Shown here piece by piece: positions 16,915-24,784 of a stretch of 64,000 nucleotides of DNA. The translations under genes and the position numbers were made by a program. The stretch spans positions 129,017 to 193,016 of the forward strand of contig JAYZWL010000135.1 of assembly GCA_036154955.1 (NCBI GenBank), read 5' to 3'. Numbering within the stretch: position 1 is the stretch's first letter; each line of letters begins with the position of its first letter. The stretch is from Albimonas sp036154955. GTDB lineage: Bacteria > Pseudomonadota > Alphaproteobacteria > Rhodobacterales > Rhodobacteraceae. The notes beneath the pieces are model-generated. The model saw only the letters and a list, made by a program, of their open reading frames with translations. It was not told the origin of the DNA and did not search any database.

Positions 16915-18885
16915 TCATTCCGCGGCGACCTGGCCGCCGGCGGGGAAGGTGCGGGCGTCGCGGATCTCCAGCGTGCCGTTGATCTGGCCCTTGCGCCCGT
17001 CCTCGTAGGTCACCTCGACCGAGGCGTAGACCGAACTCGACCCGTCGTAGAGCGCCGCGATCAGCGCCGCGTAGCGATCGGCCACGAAGCGGCGGCGCAC
17101 CTTGCGGGTGCGGGTGATCTCGCCGTCGTCCGCGTCCAGCTCCTTGTGCAGCACCAGGAATCGCGAGATCTGGCACCCCGACAGCATCGGGTCGCGGGCG
17201 AGGTCGGCGTTCACCTCCTCCACATGGGCCTGGACCATCGAATAGACCTGCGGATGCGCCGCCAGCTCCTGATAGGAGGCGTAGGAGACGTTGTTGCGCT
17301 CCGCCCAGTTGCCCACCGCGGTCATGTCGATGTTGATCATCGCGACGCAGGTGTCGCGGTCGGCGCCGAACAGCACCGCCTCCAGGATCGCCGGGAAGAA
17401 CTTGAGCTTGTTCTCCACGTATTTGGGCGCGTAGAGGCTGCCGTCGGCCATCTTGCCCACGTCCTTGGCCCGGTCGATGATCTTGAGATGGCCCGAGGCC
17501 TCCTCGAAGTAGCCCGCGTCGCCGGTGGCCACCCAGCCCTCGGCGTCCTTGGTTTCGGCCGTCGCCTCGGGGTTGCGGTAGTATTCCACGAAGGCCCCGG
17601 GGGAGCGGTAGAAGATCTCGCCGGACTCGGCGATACGGATCTCAACCCCCGGCGCGGGCACGCCCACCGTGTCGGCCCGCACCTCGGCGTCCGGCTGGAT
17701 GGTGATGAACACCGAGGCCTCGGTCTGGCCGTAGAGCTGCTTAAGATTGATGCCAAGCGCCCGGTAGAACTGGAAGATCTCCGGCCCCACCGCCTCGCCG
17801 GCGGTGTATCCGACGCGCACGCGGCTCAGGCCCAGCGCGTTCTTCAGCGGTCCGTAGATCAGCGCCTCGCCCAGCGCGTATTTCGCCTTGTCCGCGCCCG
17901 AGACCGGCTTGCCGTCGAGGATGTCGGCCCCGACCTTGCGGGCGTGCGCCATGAAATGGTCGAAGAGCTTCTTCTTGAACGGCCCCGCGTCCTCCATACG
18001 GATGGAGACGTCGGTGAGCAGCGTCTCGAAGATCCGCGGAGGGGCGAAATAGTAGGTCGGCCCGATCTCCTTCAGGTCGGCCATCATCGTGTCCGGCCCC
18101 TCGGGGCAGTTCACGCAGAACCCGGCCACATAGGCCTGCCCCATGGAGAAGATGAAGTCCCCGACCCAGGCCATCGGCAGATAGGCGAGCACGCTGTCGG
18201 CGTCGGTCAGCTTGTCGAAGGCCACCGTGGCGCGGGCGGTCTTGATGATGTTGTCATTGGACAGCACCACGCCCTTGGACCGCCCGGTGGTGCCGGAGGT
18301 GTAGAGCATCACGCAGGTGTCGGCGCCGGTCTGCGCGGCGCAGATCGCGTCGATCTTCGGGCCCAGCGCCGCGGCGGCGGCGCGGCCGCGGTCCTCGATG
18401 TCGGACATCGGGTGCAGGGTGGTGTGGTCGTATTTGCGCAGGCCGCGCGGGTCCAGGTAGACGATCTCCCGCAGCGCCGGGGCGTTCTCCTTCGCCGCCA
18501 GCAGCTTGTCGACCTGCTCCTGATCCTCGACCACGGCGAAGGCGGCGCCGGAATGGTCGAGCACATAGGCCGTCTCCTCGGCCGACGCGTCCGCGTAGAC
18601 CGGGACCGGCGTCGCGCCGCACATCTGGGCCGAGACCATGGACCAGTAGAGCTTGGGCCGGTTCTTGCCGATCACCACCACGCTTTCGCCCGGGGCGAGG
18701 CCCAGATCCATCAGACCCATGGCCAGCGCGCGCGCTTCCTCGCGCAGCTCGGCCCAGGTCCAGCTCTGCCAGATGCCGAACATCTTCTCGCGCGCCGCGG
18801 GCTTGGCGCCGCGGGCGGAGGCGTTGTGGTCGAGCAGTTTGGGAAACGTGTCGAGCGCGCCATCGGGCGCGTGCGCGGTGGTCAC
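16915..18885 (-). CDS. Long-chain acyl-CoA synthetase-like AMP-binding protein
   Basis: This 656-residue enzyme carries the complete adenylate-forming signature YTSGTTGRSKGVVLS (195-209), then GYTAGEAVGPEIFQFYRALGINLKQLYGQTEAS-type core segments (YGQTEASVF) and EGWVATGDAGYF. It resembles the FadD15/ACSL-type long-chain acyl-CoA synthetases, which make acyl-CoA from a free acid, ATP and CoA. The GTG start at 18885 has GGGAGGA eight bases upstream; the longer open frame to 19143 lacks similarity. It heads the block that continues into the Liv transporter. Confidence 0.87.
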   Translation of the reverse strand: MTTAHAPDGALDTFPKLLDHNASARGAKPAAREKMFGIWQSWTWAELREEARALAMGLMDLGLAPGESVVVIGKNRPKLYWSMVSAQMCGATPVPVYADASAEETAYVLDHSGAAFAVVEDQEQVDKLLAAKENAPALREIVYLDPRGLRKYDHTTLHPMSDIEDRGRAAAAALGPKIDAICAAQTGADTCVMLYTSGTTGRSKGVVLSNDNIIKTARATVAFDKLTDADSVLAYLPMAWVGDFIFSMGQAYVAGFCVNCPEGPDTMMADLKEIGPTYYFAPPRIFETLLTDVSIRMEDAGPFKKKLFDHFMAHARKVGADILDGKPVSGADKAKYALGEALIYGPLKNALGLSRVRVGYTAGEAVGPEIFQFYRALGINLKQLYGQTEASVFITIQPDAEVRADTVGVPAPGVEIRIAESGEIFYRSPGAFVEYYRNPEATAETKDAEGWVATGDAGYFEEASGHLKIIDRAKDVGKMADGSLYAPKYVENKLKFFPAILEAVLFGADRDTCVAMINIDMTAVGNWAERNNVSYASYQELAAHPQVYSMVQAHVEEVNADLARDPMLSGCQISRFLVLHKELDADDGEITRTRKVRRRFVADRYAALIAALYDGSSSVYASVEVTYEDGRKGQINGTLEIRDARTFPAGGQVAAE

Positions 18886-19259
18886 CGGCGATATCCTCCC
18901 TGCAGGCCGCGCAGGCGCGCGGCGCTGACCCGCTGGCGCGGGCCCTCCCATCGTGTCCCCGGTCTCCGTCCCGGCGGGTCTCCCCCCGACGCCTCTCCTC
19001 CCAGATCGGCGCGGGCCCGTCGGTCGCGGCGTTGTCGCCGGCGGCCGAGTTCGAACGCATGCGAATCTCTTACACGATCGACGCAAGACGCGCCAGAGGG
19101 CGCGGGCGCTTCGCGCCGCCGTCTCGACAAGACCGCGCCGCATCGTCTTCGCCTCGAACGCGAAACGGCCCGCGAGCGGTCGCTCGCGGGCCGTCGAATC
19201 GGCGAGGCGTCGAGCCTGAGGAACCGACCGTCCGCCCCGCCGGACGGCGGGGGCGGCGG
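18886..19259. other. 374-base gap between hsp20 and the acyl-CoA synthetase gene
   Basis: No gene is visible. The hsp20 terminator sits at 19162-19194. A stretch of lower GC at about 19045-19085 contains the 8-bp palindrome CGCATGCG and is the likely promoter area of the synthetase gene, but I could not fix -35/-10 boxes. Confidence 0.45.
19162..19194 (-). terminator. Intrinsic terminator of hsp20
   Basis: A perfect 14-bp palindromic arm pair (19165-19178 with 19181-19194, ACGGCCCGCGAGCG) is followed on the minus strand by TTTCG. Confidence 0.75.
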
Positions 19260-19724
19260 TTACTCGGTCGCGCCCTCGATGGCCTTGGTCTCGACCGGGG
19301 CGGTCGAGATCTCGATGCGACGCGGGCGCAGCGCCTCCGGCACCTCGCGCACGAGATCGACATGGAGCAGCCCGTTCTCGGTGCGGGCGGCGACCGGGCG
19401 GACGTGATCGGCGAGCTGGAAGCGGCGTTCGAACGCACGCTCGGCGATGCCGCGATGCAGGAAGTGGCGCTCGCCCTCGCCCTGGGGCTCCCGCTTGCCG
19501 GCGATGACCAGCTGGCCGTCGCGGCTTTCCACCGTCAGGTCCTGCTCACGGAAGCCCGCGACGGCGATGGAGATGCGATACGAGGTCTCGCCCGTCTTCT
19601 CGATGTTGTAGGGGGGATAGGCCGGCTGGGCGGTCTCGCCCGCCAGGGCCGCGTCCACCAGGCCCGCGAGCCGGTCGAAGCCGACGGTGGAGCGATAGAG
19701 CGGCGAAAAGTCGAAGTTGCGCAT
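19260..19724 (-). CDS. Small heat-shock protein, Hsp20/IbpA family
   Basis: The 154-residue protein begins MRNFDFSPLYRSTVGFDRL, the IbpA-type N-terminus, and carries the alpha-crystallin domain at about 35-130 (YRISIAVAGF, GERHFLHRGIAERAFERRFQL, ENGLLHVDLVREVP). Such proteins hold unfolding clients in large oligomers. An ATG nine bases upstream (19733) is only two bases from the Shine-Dalgarno sequence, so 19724 is preferred. A heat-type promoter and a ROSE-like leader lie upstream. Confidence 0.92.
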   Translation of the reverse strand: MRNFDFSPLYRSTVGFDRLAGLVDAALAGETAQPAYPPYNIEKTGETSYRISIAVAGFREQDLTVESRDGQLVIAGKREPQGEGERHFLHRGIAERAFERRFQLADHVRPVAARTENGLLHVDLVREVPEALRPRRIEISTAPVETKAIEGATE

Positions 19725-19820
19725 GGGGTTCATATCCTCTGCCAAGCGATATGTCCGGGCGGGCCTTCCATTCGGACAGGCCCGGCGGCTGGATGCGGCC
19801 CCGATCGTCGGCGGCCACGG
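19725..19820 (-). ncRNA. Candidate ROSE-like RNA thermometer in the hsp20 leader
   Basis: On the minus strand, the leader ends with AUAUCGCU-UGGC-AGAGGAUAU (19732-19752). The left arm contains UCGCU, matching the UYGCU motif of ROSE elements, and can pair with the Shine-Dalgarno AGAGGA with a G-G mismatch and a bulged A, the arrangement known from ROSE thermometers. A second stem (GUCCG/CGGAC) lies just upstream. The leader of about 95 bases fits the family. Only visual pairing was done. Confidence 0.55.
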
Positions 19821-19825
19821 CAGGG

Positions 19826-19854
19826 ATTTGGGAACCCGGCGCCCCCGGATCAAG
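19826..19854 (-). promoter_or_regulatory. Candidate RpoH (sigma-32) promoter of hsp20
   Basis: On the minus strand, CTTGATC (19848-19854) and CCCAAAT (19826-19832) are separated by 15 bases, close to the heat-shock consensus CTTGAAA - N11-16 - CCCATNT. It overlaps a GC-rich hairpin at 19838-19861. Confidence 0.55.
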
Positions 19855-19880
19855 GGGCGCCGGCGCGAGGTTTTCCGCGC

Positions 19881-20327
19881 TCAGTCGACCGCGACGGGCT
19901 GCGGCGGGCGGGAGGACTTGCCGACCCCCGACGCGCTCAGCGCGCTGACCGGCGCCTGGCCGCCCTGGGCCTGGGCGGTCTGCGGCACGGAGACGGTCTT
20001 GCGCGCCGCCACCGGCGCGGCGGCCCCGCCGCCCATCACCGCGCCGCCGGTGGAGGGCAGCATGTCGGCGGCGTTGCCGATCTTGCCCATGAAGTCCGGC
20101 ACCTCGCCCGAACCGCCGATGATGGAGGAGCCGGCGGCGGCGATCTTGCGCGCCACCTCCAGCGGGCCTTCCAGCGCCGCCAGCATGGTGGCGCCGACCG
20201 CTGCGGGGTCGGAGGTGTCGACCTTCAGCGGGCCGCCCTCGCCCAGGTCGAACATCCCGAAGGAGGCCAGCATCCCGATGCCGGCGCCCGGCATGAGAAC
20301 ATATTTGCCGAGGGTTTTCATAAGCAT
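19881..20327 (-). CDS. Protein of unknown function, Ala/Gly rich
   Basis: An unrecognised 148-residue product. The ATG at 20327 follows a good AGGAG site at seven bases. The N-terminus (KTLGKYVLMPGAGIGMLASFGMF) has a short hydrophobic stretch that could be a membrane anchor, followed by a Gly/Ala/Pro-rich low-complexity region and no cysteines. It lies downstream of the two protease genes (91 bases) and upstream of hsp20, all on the minus strand. Confidence 0.55.
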   Translation of the reverse strand: MLMKTLGKYVLMPGAGIGMLASFGMFDLGEGGPLKVDTSDPAAVGATMLAALEGPLEVARKIAAAGSSIIGGSGEVPDFMGKIGNAADMLPSTGGAVMGGGAAAPVAARKTVSVPQTAQAQGGQAPVSALSASGVGKSSRPPQPVAVD

Positions 20328-20417
20328 GACGCAACTCCTGAACTCTGTGCGCCACGCCGGACGCCAAGTTTGGCCGCGGATCGCGGCGCAGGGTCCGGCG
20401 GCGCGCCGCCGGGCCGG

Positions 20418-21335
20418 TCAGTCGGTGGGCGGCCGGACGCTTTTCCAGCCCCCGGACCGGCCGGGCGAGAGGCCGGCGCCATGGCCGCCCCCGCCCGTCG
20501 CTCCGGTCCCGGCCCCCGCTCCGGCGACGGGCGCGCCGCCGGTGGAATTGGTGGTGATCGCCCCCGCGCCGAAGCCCGGGGCGGGCGACCGGCGCGGTCC
20601 GGCCCGCTCCATCGCCCAGCGCAGGCCGGGCAAGGCGTCGGAGACCGCGGCGGCGTAGCTCAGGCGCCTGCCCTTGGCCGAGATCACCCCGACCAGCCTG
20701 AGCGCCCCGCCCGCATCCCGCACCAGAACGGGCGAGCCGGAGGAGCCGGGATCCGCCTCGCAGTCCAGCTGCGCGACGGCGCCGCGTCGCTGCAGCACCC
20801 GGCAGGGCGCCTGCAGCGAAAGCGCGCGGTCGCGTCCCTGGCCGTAGCTCAGCAACGCGACCGCGCCTCCGGGCGGGGGCAGATCGCCCGGAAGGTAGTT
20901 CGGAAACTCGGTGGTCAGCAGCGGCTGGTCGAGCTCGACCATCGCCAAGTCGGCCGAGATGTCCTCCAGCGTCGCTTCGGGCCCGTTCCAGCGATAGGCG
21001 GGATGGGGCACGGCGCGGCGCACCTGGCGCACCGCCTGCTGGCCATCGCCGCGCAGCCCGGCGCGGAACCACAGGTCGGCGGCCGGACGCAGGCGGCCGG
21101 TCTCGTCGTAAAGGCAATGGGCGGCGGTCAGCGCGTGCCGCTCGTCGAACAGGGTGGCGGTGCAGTAGCCGGCGCCGAAATCCAGCCGACCGACGCCGCG
21201 GAACGCCATCTGCTCGGCCGCTCCGAGGATCCGGCGGGGCGAGGACTCGACCGCCTCCTGCGCCTGCGCCGACGCGGCGAGGCACAGTCCCAGCGCGGCG
21301 ACGAGCGCGCGGGCGCGGCGGATGGCGGGCCTCAT
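20418..21335 (-). CDS. Exported trypsin-like serine protease (second of a tandem pair)
   Basis: The 305-residue protein has a signal peptide (cleavage near AQA/QEA, about 26) and a trypsin-like domain with the full triad: H73 in LTAAHC, D129 in ISADLAMVEL and S199 in DPGSSGSPVL. The last 50 residues are a Gly/Ala/Thr-rich tail of low complexity. Its ATG overlaps the stop codon of the preceding protease gene by 4 bases, so the two are translationally coupled. The substrate is unknown. Confidence 0.87.
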   Translation of the reverse strand: MRPAIRRARALVAALGLCLAASAQAQEAVESSPRRILGAAEQMAFRGVGRLDFGAGYCTATLFDERHALTAAHCLYDETGRLRPAADLWFRAGLRGDGQQAVRQVRRAVPHPAYRWNGPEATLEDISADLAMVELDQPLLTTEFPNYLPGDLPPPGGAVALLSYGQGRDRALSLQAPCRVLQRRGAVAQLDCEADPGSSGSPVLVRDAGGALRLVGVISAKGRRLSYAAAVSDALPGLRWAMERAGPRRSPAPGFGAGAITTNSTGGAPVAGAGAGTGATGGGGHGAGLSPGRSGGWKSVRPPTD

Positions 21336-22084
21336 CGCTCCGCCCCCTCTTCCGCCTCGGCCTCGACGCGGGCGAGTTCGGCGCGCAGGGCCGGCAGCAG
21401 CGGCCCGGCCTCCACCGCCAGCGCCTGGCCGCGATTCTCCGGCGGGCGGGCGTTGAGGGCGGCGACGATCACCGCCAGCAGTTCCGGCCCGTCCGGCCCC
21501 TGGCGCAGCAGCGGCGCGCCGGAGACGCCGGGCGTCGCCTCGCAATCGGTCAGCGTCACCGGCCCGGCGCGGTCGAGCACCTGGCACCCGGTCTGGATCG
21601 ACATCGCCTCGGGCCGGTCCTGGCCGTAGGACAGCGCGCTCAGCCCCAGCCCCTCGCCGATGCGGGCGACGGCCATGGGCGCGATCGGGGCGTCGGCCGC
21701 GTCCACCGGCGCCAGCCGCACCAGCGCCATGTCATGGGCCGGCGCACGCGTCTCCAGGTAGCCGGGCGCCAGCGCCAGCGCCGTGCCGCGCATATGGGCG
21801 AGATAGCCGCCCAGCCGGTAGCCCGGCAGAAAGTTGAGCTGCGAGGCCCGCCACACCGCGCCGGTGCGCCGGTTCACCAGGCAATGCGCCGCGGTCAGGG
21901 CCAGGTCGGGTTCGATCAGCGTGGCGGTGCAGCGCCCGGTCCCGCCGACGTTCAGCCGCCCCACCGCGCCCCAGGCCGCCTGCGCCGCCTCCGGCAACAG
22001 AACCCGCGCTTCGGTTCCCGCCCGGGAGGGCAGCACGAAGACAAGGGCCATGCACAAGGCCAGGACGCGATACGCAGCACACAT
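21332..22084 (-). CDS. Exported trypsin-like serine protease (first of a tandem pair)
   Basis: This 250-residue protein has a signal peptide (about 1-22) and a complete triad: H67 in LTAAHC, D118 in PAHDMALVRL and S188 in TPGVSGAPLL. The order of motifs (CTATL, SYGQDR, CQVL, DCEATPG) matches that of the downstream protease, so the two look like an old duplication. The C-terminus is a Glu/Ala helix. It lies 97 bases downstream of glcF. Confidence 0.87.
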   Translation of the reverse strand: MCAAYRVLALCMALVFVLPSRAGTEARVLLPEAAQAAWGAVGRLNVGGTGRCTATLIEPDLALTAAHCLVNRRTGAVWRASQLNFLPGYRLGGYLAHMRGTALALAPGYLETRAPAHDMALVRLAPVDAADAPIAPMAVARIGEGLGLSALSYGQDRPEAMSIQTGCQVLDRAGPVTLTDCEATPGVSGAPLLRQGPDGPELLAVIVAALNARPPENRGQALAVEAGPLLPALRAELARVEAEAEEGAER

Positions 22085-22181
22085 GACTGCAACATGAACG
22101 AACCGGGCGAGTCGGGCAACCCCATCCGTGAAACTATTGCAGACGCTGCGGCGTCCGTCGCCCTCGGGCGCTTCGGGACGT

Positions 22182-23504
22182 TCAGGCCGTCTCCAGCGCC
22201 CCGAGCCGCAGCCCGGCCAGCGCCGGCGGGACCGGTCCGCCCGTTGCCCAGTCCAGAAGCTGCGCGGTATGCGCCACCGGCGCGCCCGCGGCCGCGCCGA
22301 TCTGCATCATGCAGCCGATGTTCCCGGCCGCGATCACGTCGGGCGCGGTGGCGGCGAGCGTCGCGACCTTGCGGGCCTTCAGCTCCCCCGCGATCTCCGG
22401 CTGCATCAGGTTGTAGGTCCCGGCCGAGCCGCAGCACAGATGCGGATCCCGGGGCTCGCGCACCTCGTACCCGGCCTCGCGCAGCAGGGTCTTGGGCGCC
22501 TCCTTCACCTGCTGCCCGTGCTGGAGCGAGCAGGCCGAGTGATAGGTCACCCGCAGGGGCGGCGCGGCGGGGCCGCCCTCCGGCAGCTCCAGCCCGATCT
22601 CCTCCATCAGCTCCGAGATGTCGCGGGCGAGCCCGGCCACCCGCGCGGCATCCGCCTCCAGCGGATCGCCCGCGAACATGTGGCCGTAGTCCTTCACCGT
22701 GGTCCCGCAGCCCGAGGTGTTGATGACGATGGCGTCGAGCCCCTCGCCCTCGATCTCCTTCGTCCAGGCGCGGATATTGGCCGCGGCCGAGCCGTGGGAC
22801 AGGTCGGTCTTGCCCATGTGATGGGTCAGCGCCCCGCAGCAGCCCATGCCGTCCGCCACCACCACCTCGCAGCCATGTCGGGTCAGCAGGCGGATGGTGG
22901 CGGCGTTGATCTCGGGGTCCAGCGCCCGCTGGGCGCAGCCGGTCAGCAGGGCGACGCGGCGGCGGCGGGGACCGGAGGCCTGGGTAACGCCGGGCTGGTC
23001 CTCGGGGATCGGCCCCGCGATCTCGGCCGGCGCGATGGCGAGCATCGCCCGAAGGCGGGCGGGCATCAGGGGCGCGAGCGGCTTCGCCAGCTTCGCCCCC
23101 AGCATCGCCAGCCGAAAGCGGTTCGGATAGGGCAGGATCCGCGCCAGCACCGCCCGCAGCGCCCGGTCCGCGAGGGGCCGGCGATAGGTCTTCTCGATAT
23201 GCTCGCGGGCGTGGTCGACGAGATGCATGTAGTGCACGCCCGAGGGGCAGGTGGACATGCAGGCCAGGCAGCTCAGGCAGCGGTCCACGTGGCGGACGGT
23301 CTTCTCGTCCGCGGCGCGGCCGGATTCCAGCATCTCCTTGATCAGGTAGATGCGGCCCCGGGGGCTGTCCAGTTCGTCGCCCAGCACCTGGTAGGTCGGG
23401 CAGGTCGCCGTGCAGAAGCCGCAATGCACGCAGGCGCGCAGGATCTTGTTGGACCGGGCGACGGCGGGGTCGCTAAGCTGGTCGGGGGTGAAGAGCGTCT
23501 GCAT
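22182..23504 (-). CDS. glcF: Glycolate oxidase iron-sulphur subunit
   Basis: This 440-residue subunit has two 4Fe-4S ferredoxin motifs, C25-x2-C28-x2-C31-x3-C35 and C76-x2-C79-x2-C82-x3-C86, followed by two CCG domains (GMGCCGALTHHMG and CCGSAGTYN). With GlcD and GlcE it oxidises glycolate to glyoxylate and passes electrons to the membrane chain. Its ATG lies 1 base after the glcE stop. Confidence 0.95.
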   Translation of the reverse strand: MQTLFTPDQLSDPAVARSNKILRACVHCGFCTATCPTYQVLGDELDSPRGRIYLIKEMLESGRAADEKTVRHVDRCLSCLACMSTCPSGVHYMHLVDHAREHIEKTYRRPLADRALRAVLARILPYPNRFRLAMLGAKLAKPLAPLMPARLRAMLAIAPAEIAGPIPEDQPGVTQASGPRRRRVALLTGCAQRALDPEINAATIRLLTRHGCEVVVADGMGCCGALTHHMGKTDLSHGSAAANIRAWTKEIEGEGLDAIVINTSGCGTTVKDYGHMFAGDPLEADAARVAGLARDISELMEEIGLELPEGGPAAPPLRVTYHSACSLQHGQQVKEAPKTLLREAGYEVREPRDPHLCCGSAGTYNLMQPEIAGELKARKVATLAATAPDVIAAGNIGCMMQIGAAAGAPVAHTAQLLDWATGGPVPPALAGLRLGALETA

Positions 23505-23505
23505 G

Positions 23506-24657
23506 TCAGCCTCGCATCCGTCCGGGGTTGAGCAGCCCTTTCGGGTCGAACTTGGCGCGCACGCCCTCCGACAGGGCCGCCAGCGCCGGGGTCTCGGGCT
23601 GGAAGGCGCCGATCGCGGCCCGGTAGGGGGCGGCGGCGCGGACCAGCGCGGCGTGGCCCTTCAGGCGGGCGGCGGCGGCGCGGATGGTCGCGGCGGCGGC
23701 GTCGGTCTCGGGCGCGAGCAGCCACACCAGCCCCCCGCCCCAGTCGTAGAGCGCGGCCTCGGGGGCGACTGCCGCCACGAAGCCCGGCGCGTCGGACGGG
23801 CGCAGCGACACGCGCCACACCGCCCCCGGCCGCCCGGCGAAGGCGGCGACGTCGCGCACCGCGGCCCAGGTCGCGGCGACGGAGGCCGGGTCGTCGTCCG
23901 TCGTCACCTCCCCGAACCGACCCAGCAGGCGGGCGAGCCGCCCGGCGCGATAGGCGACGGAGGGGCCGAACCCCTCGATCCGGATCAGGGTGCGGGGGGC
24001 GGCCCCCTCCCCGCCCGGAACATGCGCGGCCCCGGTCACGTCGTAGGGCGAGCCCAGCGCCGCGGTCATCGCGCCCAGCGCGGCCACGTCGTCGAGCCCC
24101 TGCAGCGACAGCGTCGCCGCGGCCTCGGGCGCGGGGGCGAGCTTGAAGGCCAGTTCCGTCAGAACCCCCAGCGTGCCCCAGGACCCGGCCAGCAGCTTCA
24201 CCAGGTCGTAGCCGGTGACGTTCTTCATCACCCGCCCGCCATTGCGCAGCACCTGTCCCGTCCCGTCCACGAAGCGCACGCCCAGCAGCGCGTCCCGGCA
24301 GGCGCCGGCCTGCACCCGGCGGGGGCCGGAGACGTTGCAGGCCGTCACCCCGCCGATCGTCGGCTCGCCGCCCTCGCCCAGCAGCGGGCGATGATCCATC
24401 GGCTCGAAGGCGAGGCGCTGGTTCTCGGCCGCCAGCATCGCCTCGATCTCGGCGAGCGGCGTGCCCGCGCCCGCCACCAGCGTCAGCGCGCCGGGTTCGT
24501 AGAGCGTCACGCCCGAGAGCCCCGCCGCCGACAGCGTCGTCCCCGCCTGCACCGGCCGCCCGAGCGCGAGGCGCGAGCCGCCGCCGCGGATCTCCACCGG
24601 CTCGGTCAGCCCGGCGATGGCCTCGGCCAGATCGGCCTCGTCGCGCGGTTCCAGCAT
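23506..24657 (-). CDS. glcE: Glycolate oxidase FAD-binding subunit
   Basis: The 383-residue protein has an FAD-binding PCMH-type domain (EIRGGGSRLALG, TIGGVTACNVSGPRRVQAGACRDALLG) and the short C-terminal end KFDPKGLLNPGR. It is the smaller flavin-domain partner of GlcD. The start at 24657 follows GGGAGGG; the upstream in-frame codon at 24702 has none. It is separated from glcD by 127 bases containing a compound hairpin. Confidence 0.93.
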   Translation of the reverse strand: MLEPRDEADLAEAIAGLTEPVEIRGGGSRLALGRPVQAGTTLSAAGLSGVTLYEPGALTLVAGAGTPLAEIEAMLAAENQRLAFEPMDHRPLLGEGGEPTIGGVTACNVSGPRRVQAGACRDALLGVRFVDGTGQVLRNGGRVMKNVTGYDLVKLLAGSWGTLGVLTELAFKLAPAPEAAATLSLQGLDDVAALGAMTAALGSPYDVTGAAHVPGGEGAAPRTLIRIEGFGPSVAYRAGRLARLLGRFGEVTTDDDPASVAATWAAVRDVAAFAGRPGAVWRVSLRPSDAPGFVAAVAPEAALYDWGGGLVWLLAPETDAAAATIRAAAARLKGHAALVRAAAPYRAAIGAFQPETPALAALSEGVRAKFDPKGLLNPGRMRG

Positions 24658-24732
24658 CGTCCCTCCCAAAATCTCGCGCTCCCCGCCTTCGCGCTTGCCC
24701 AACCGTCCGCGCCCGCCGGCGGCGCCGCCGGC

Positions 24733-24779
24733 GCGCCCGCGGGGCTCCCCCTTCAGGGGGAGACGGCCCCCGCGGGCGC
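24733..24779. repeat. Compound inverted repeat between glcD and glcE
   Basis: A perfect 12-bp outer stem (24733-24744 with 24768-24779) encloses a 7-bp inner stem (24745-24751 with 24756-24762). It sits just after the glcD stop. No T-tract follows on the minus strand, so mRNA stabilisation or partial attenuation is more likely than termination. Confidence 0.7.
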
Positions 24780-24784
24780 CGCTC

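Noticed and set aside
19725..19733. ATG at 19733 as the hsp20 start
   Set aside because: It is only two bases from the Shine-Dalgarno sequence; the ATG at 19724 gives the conserved N-terminus and good spacing.
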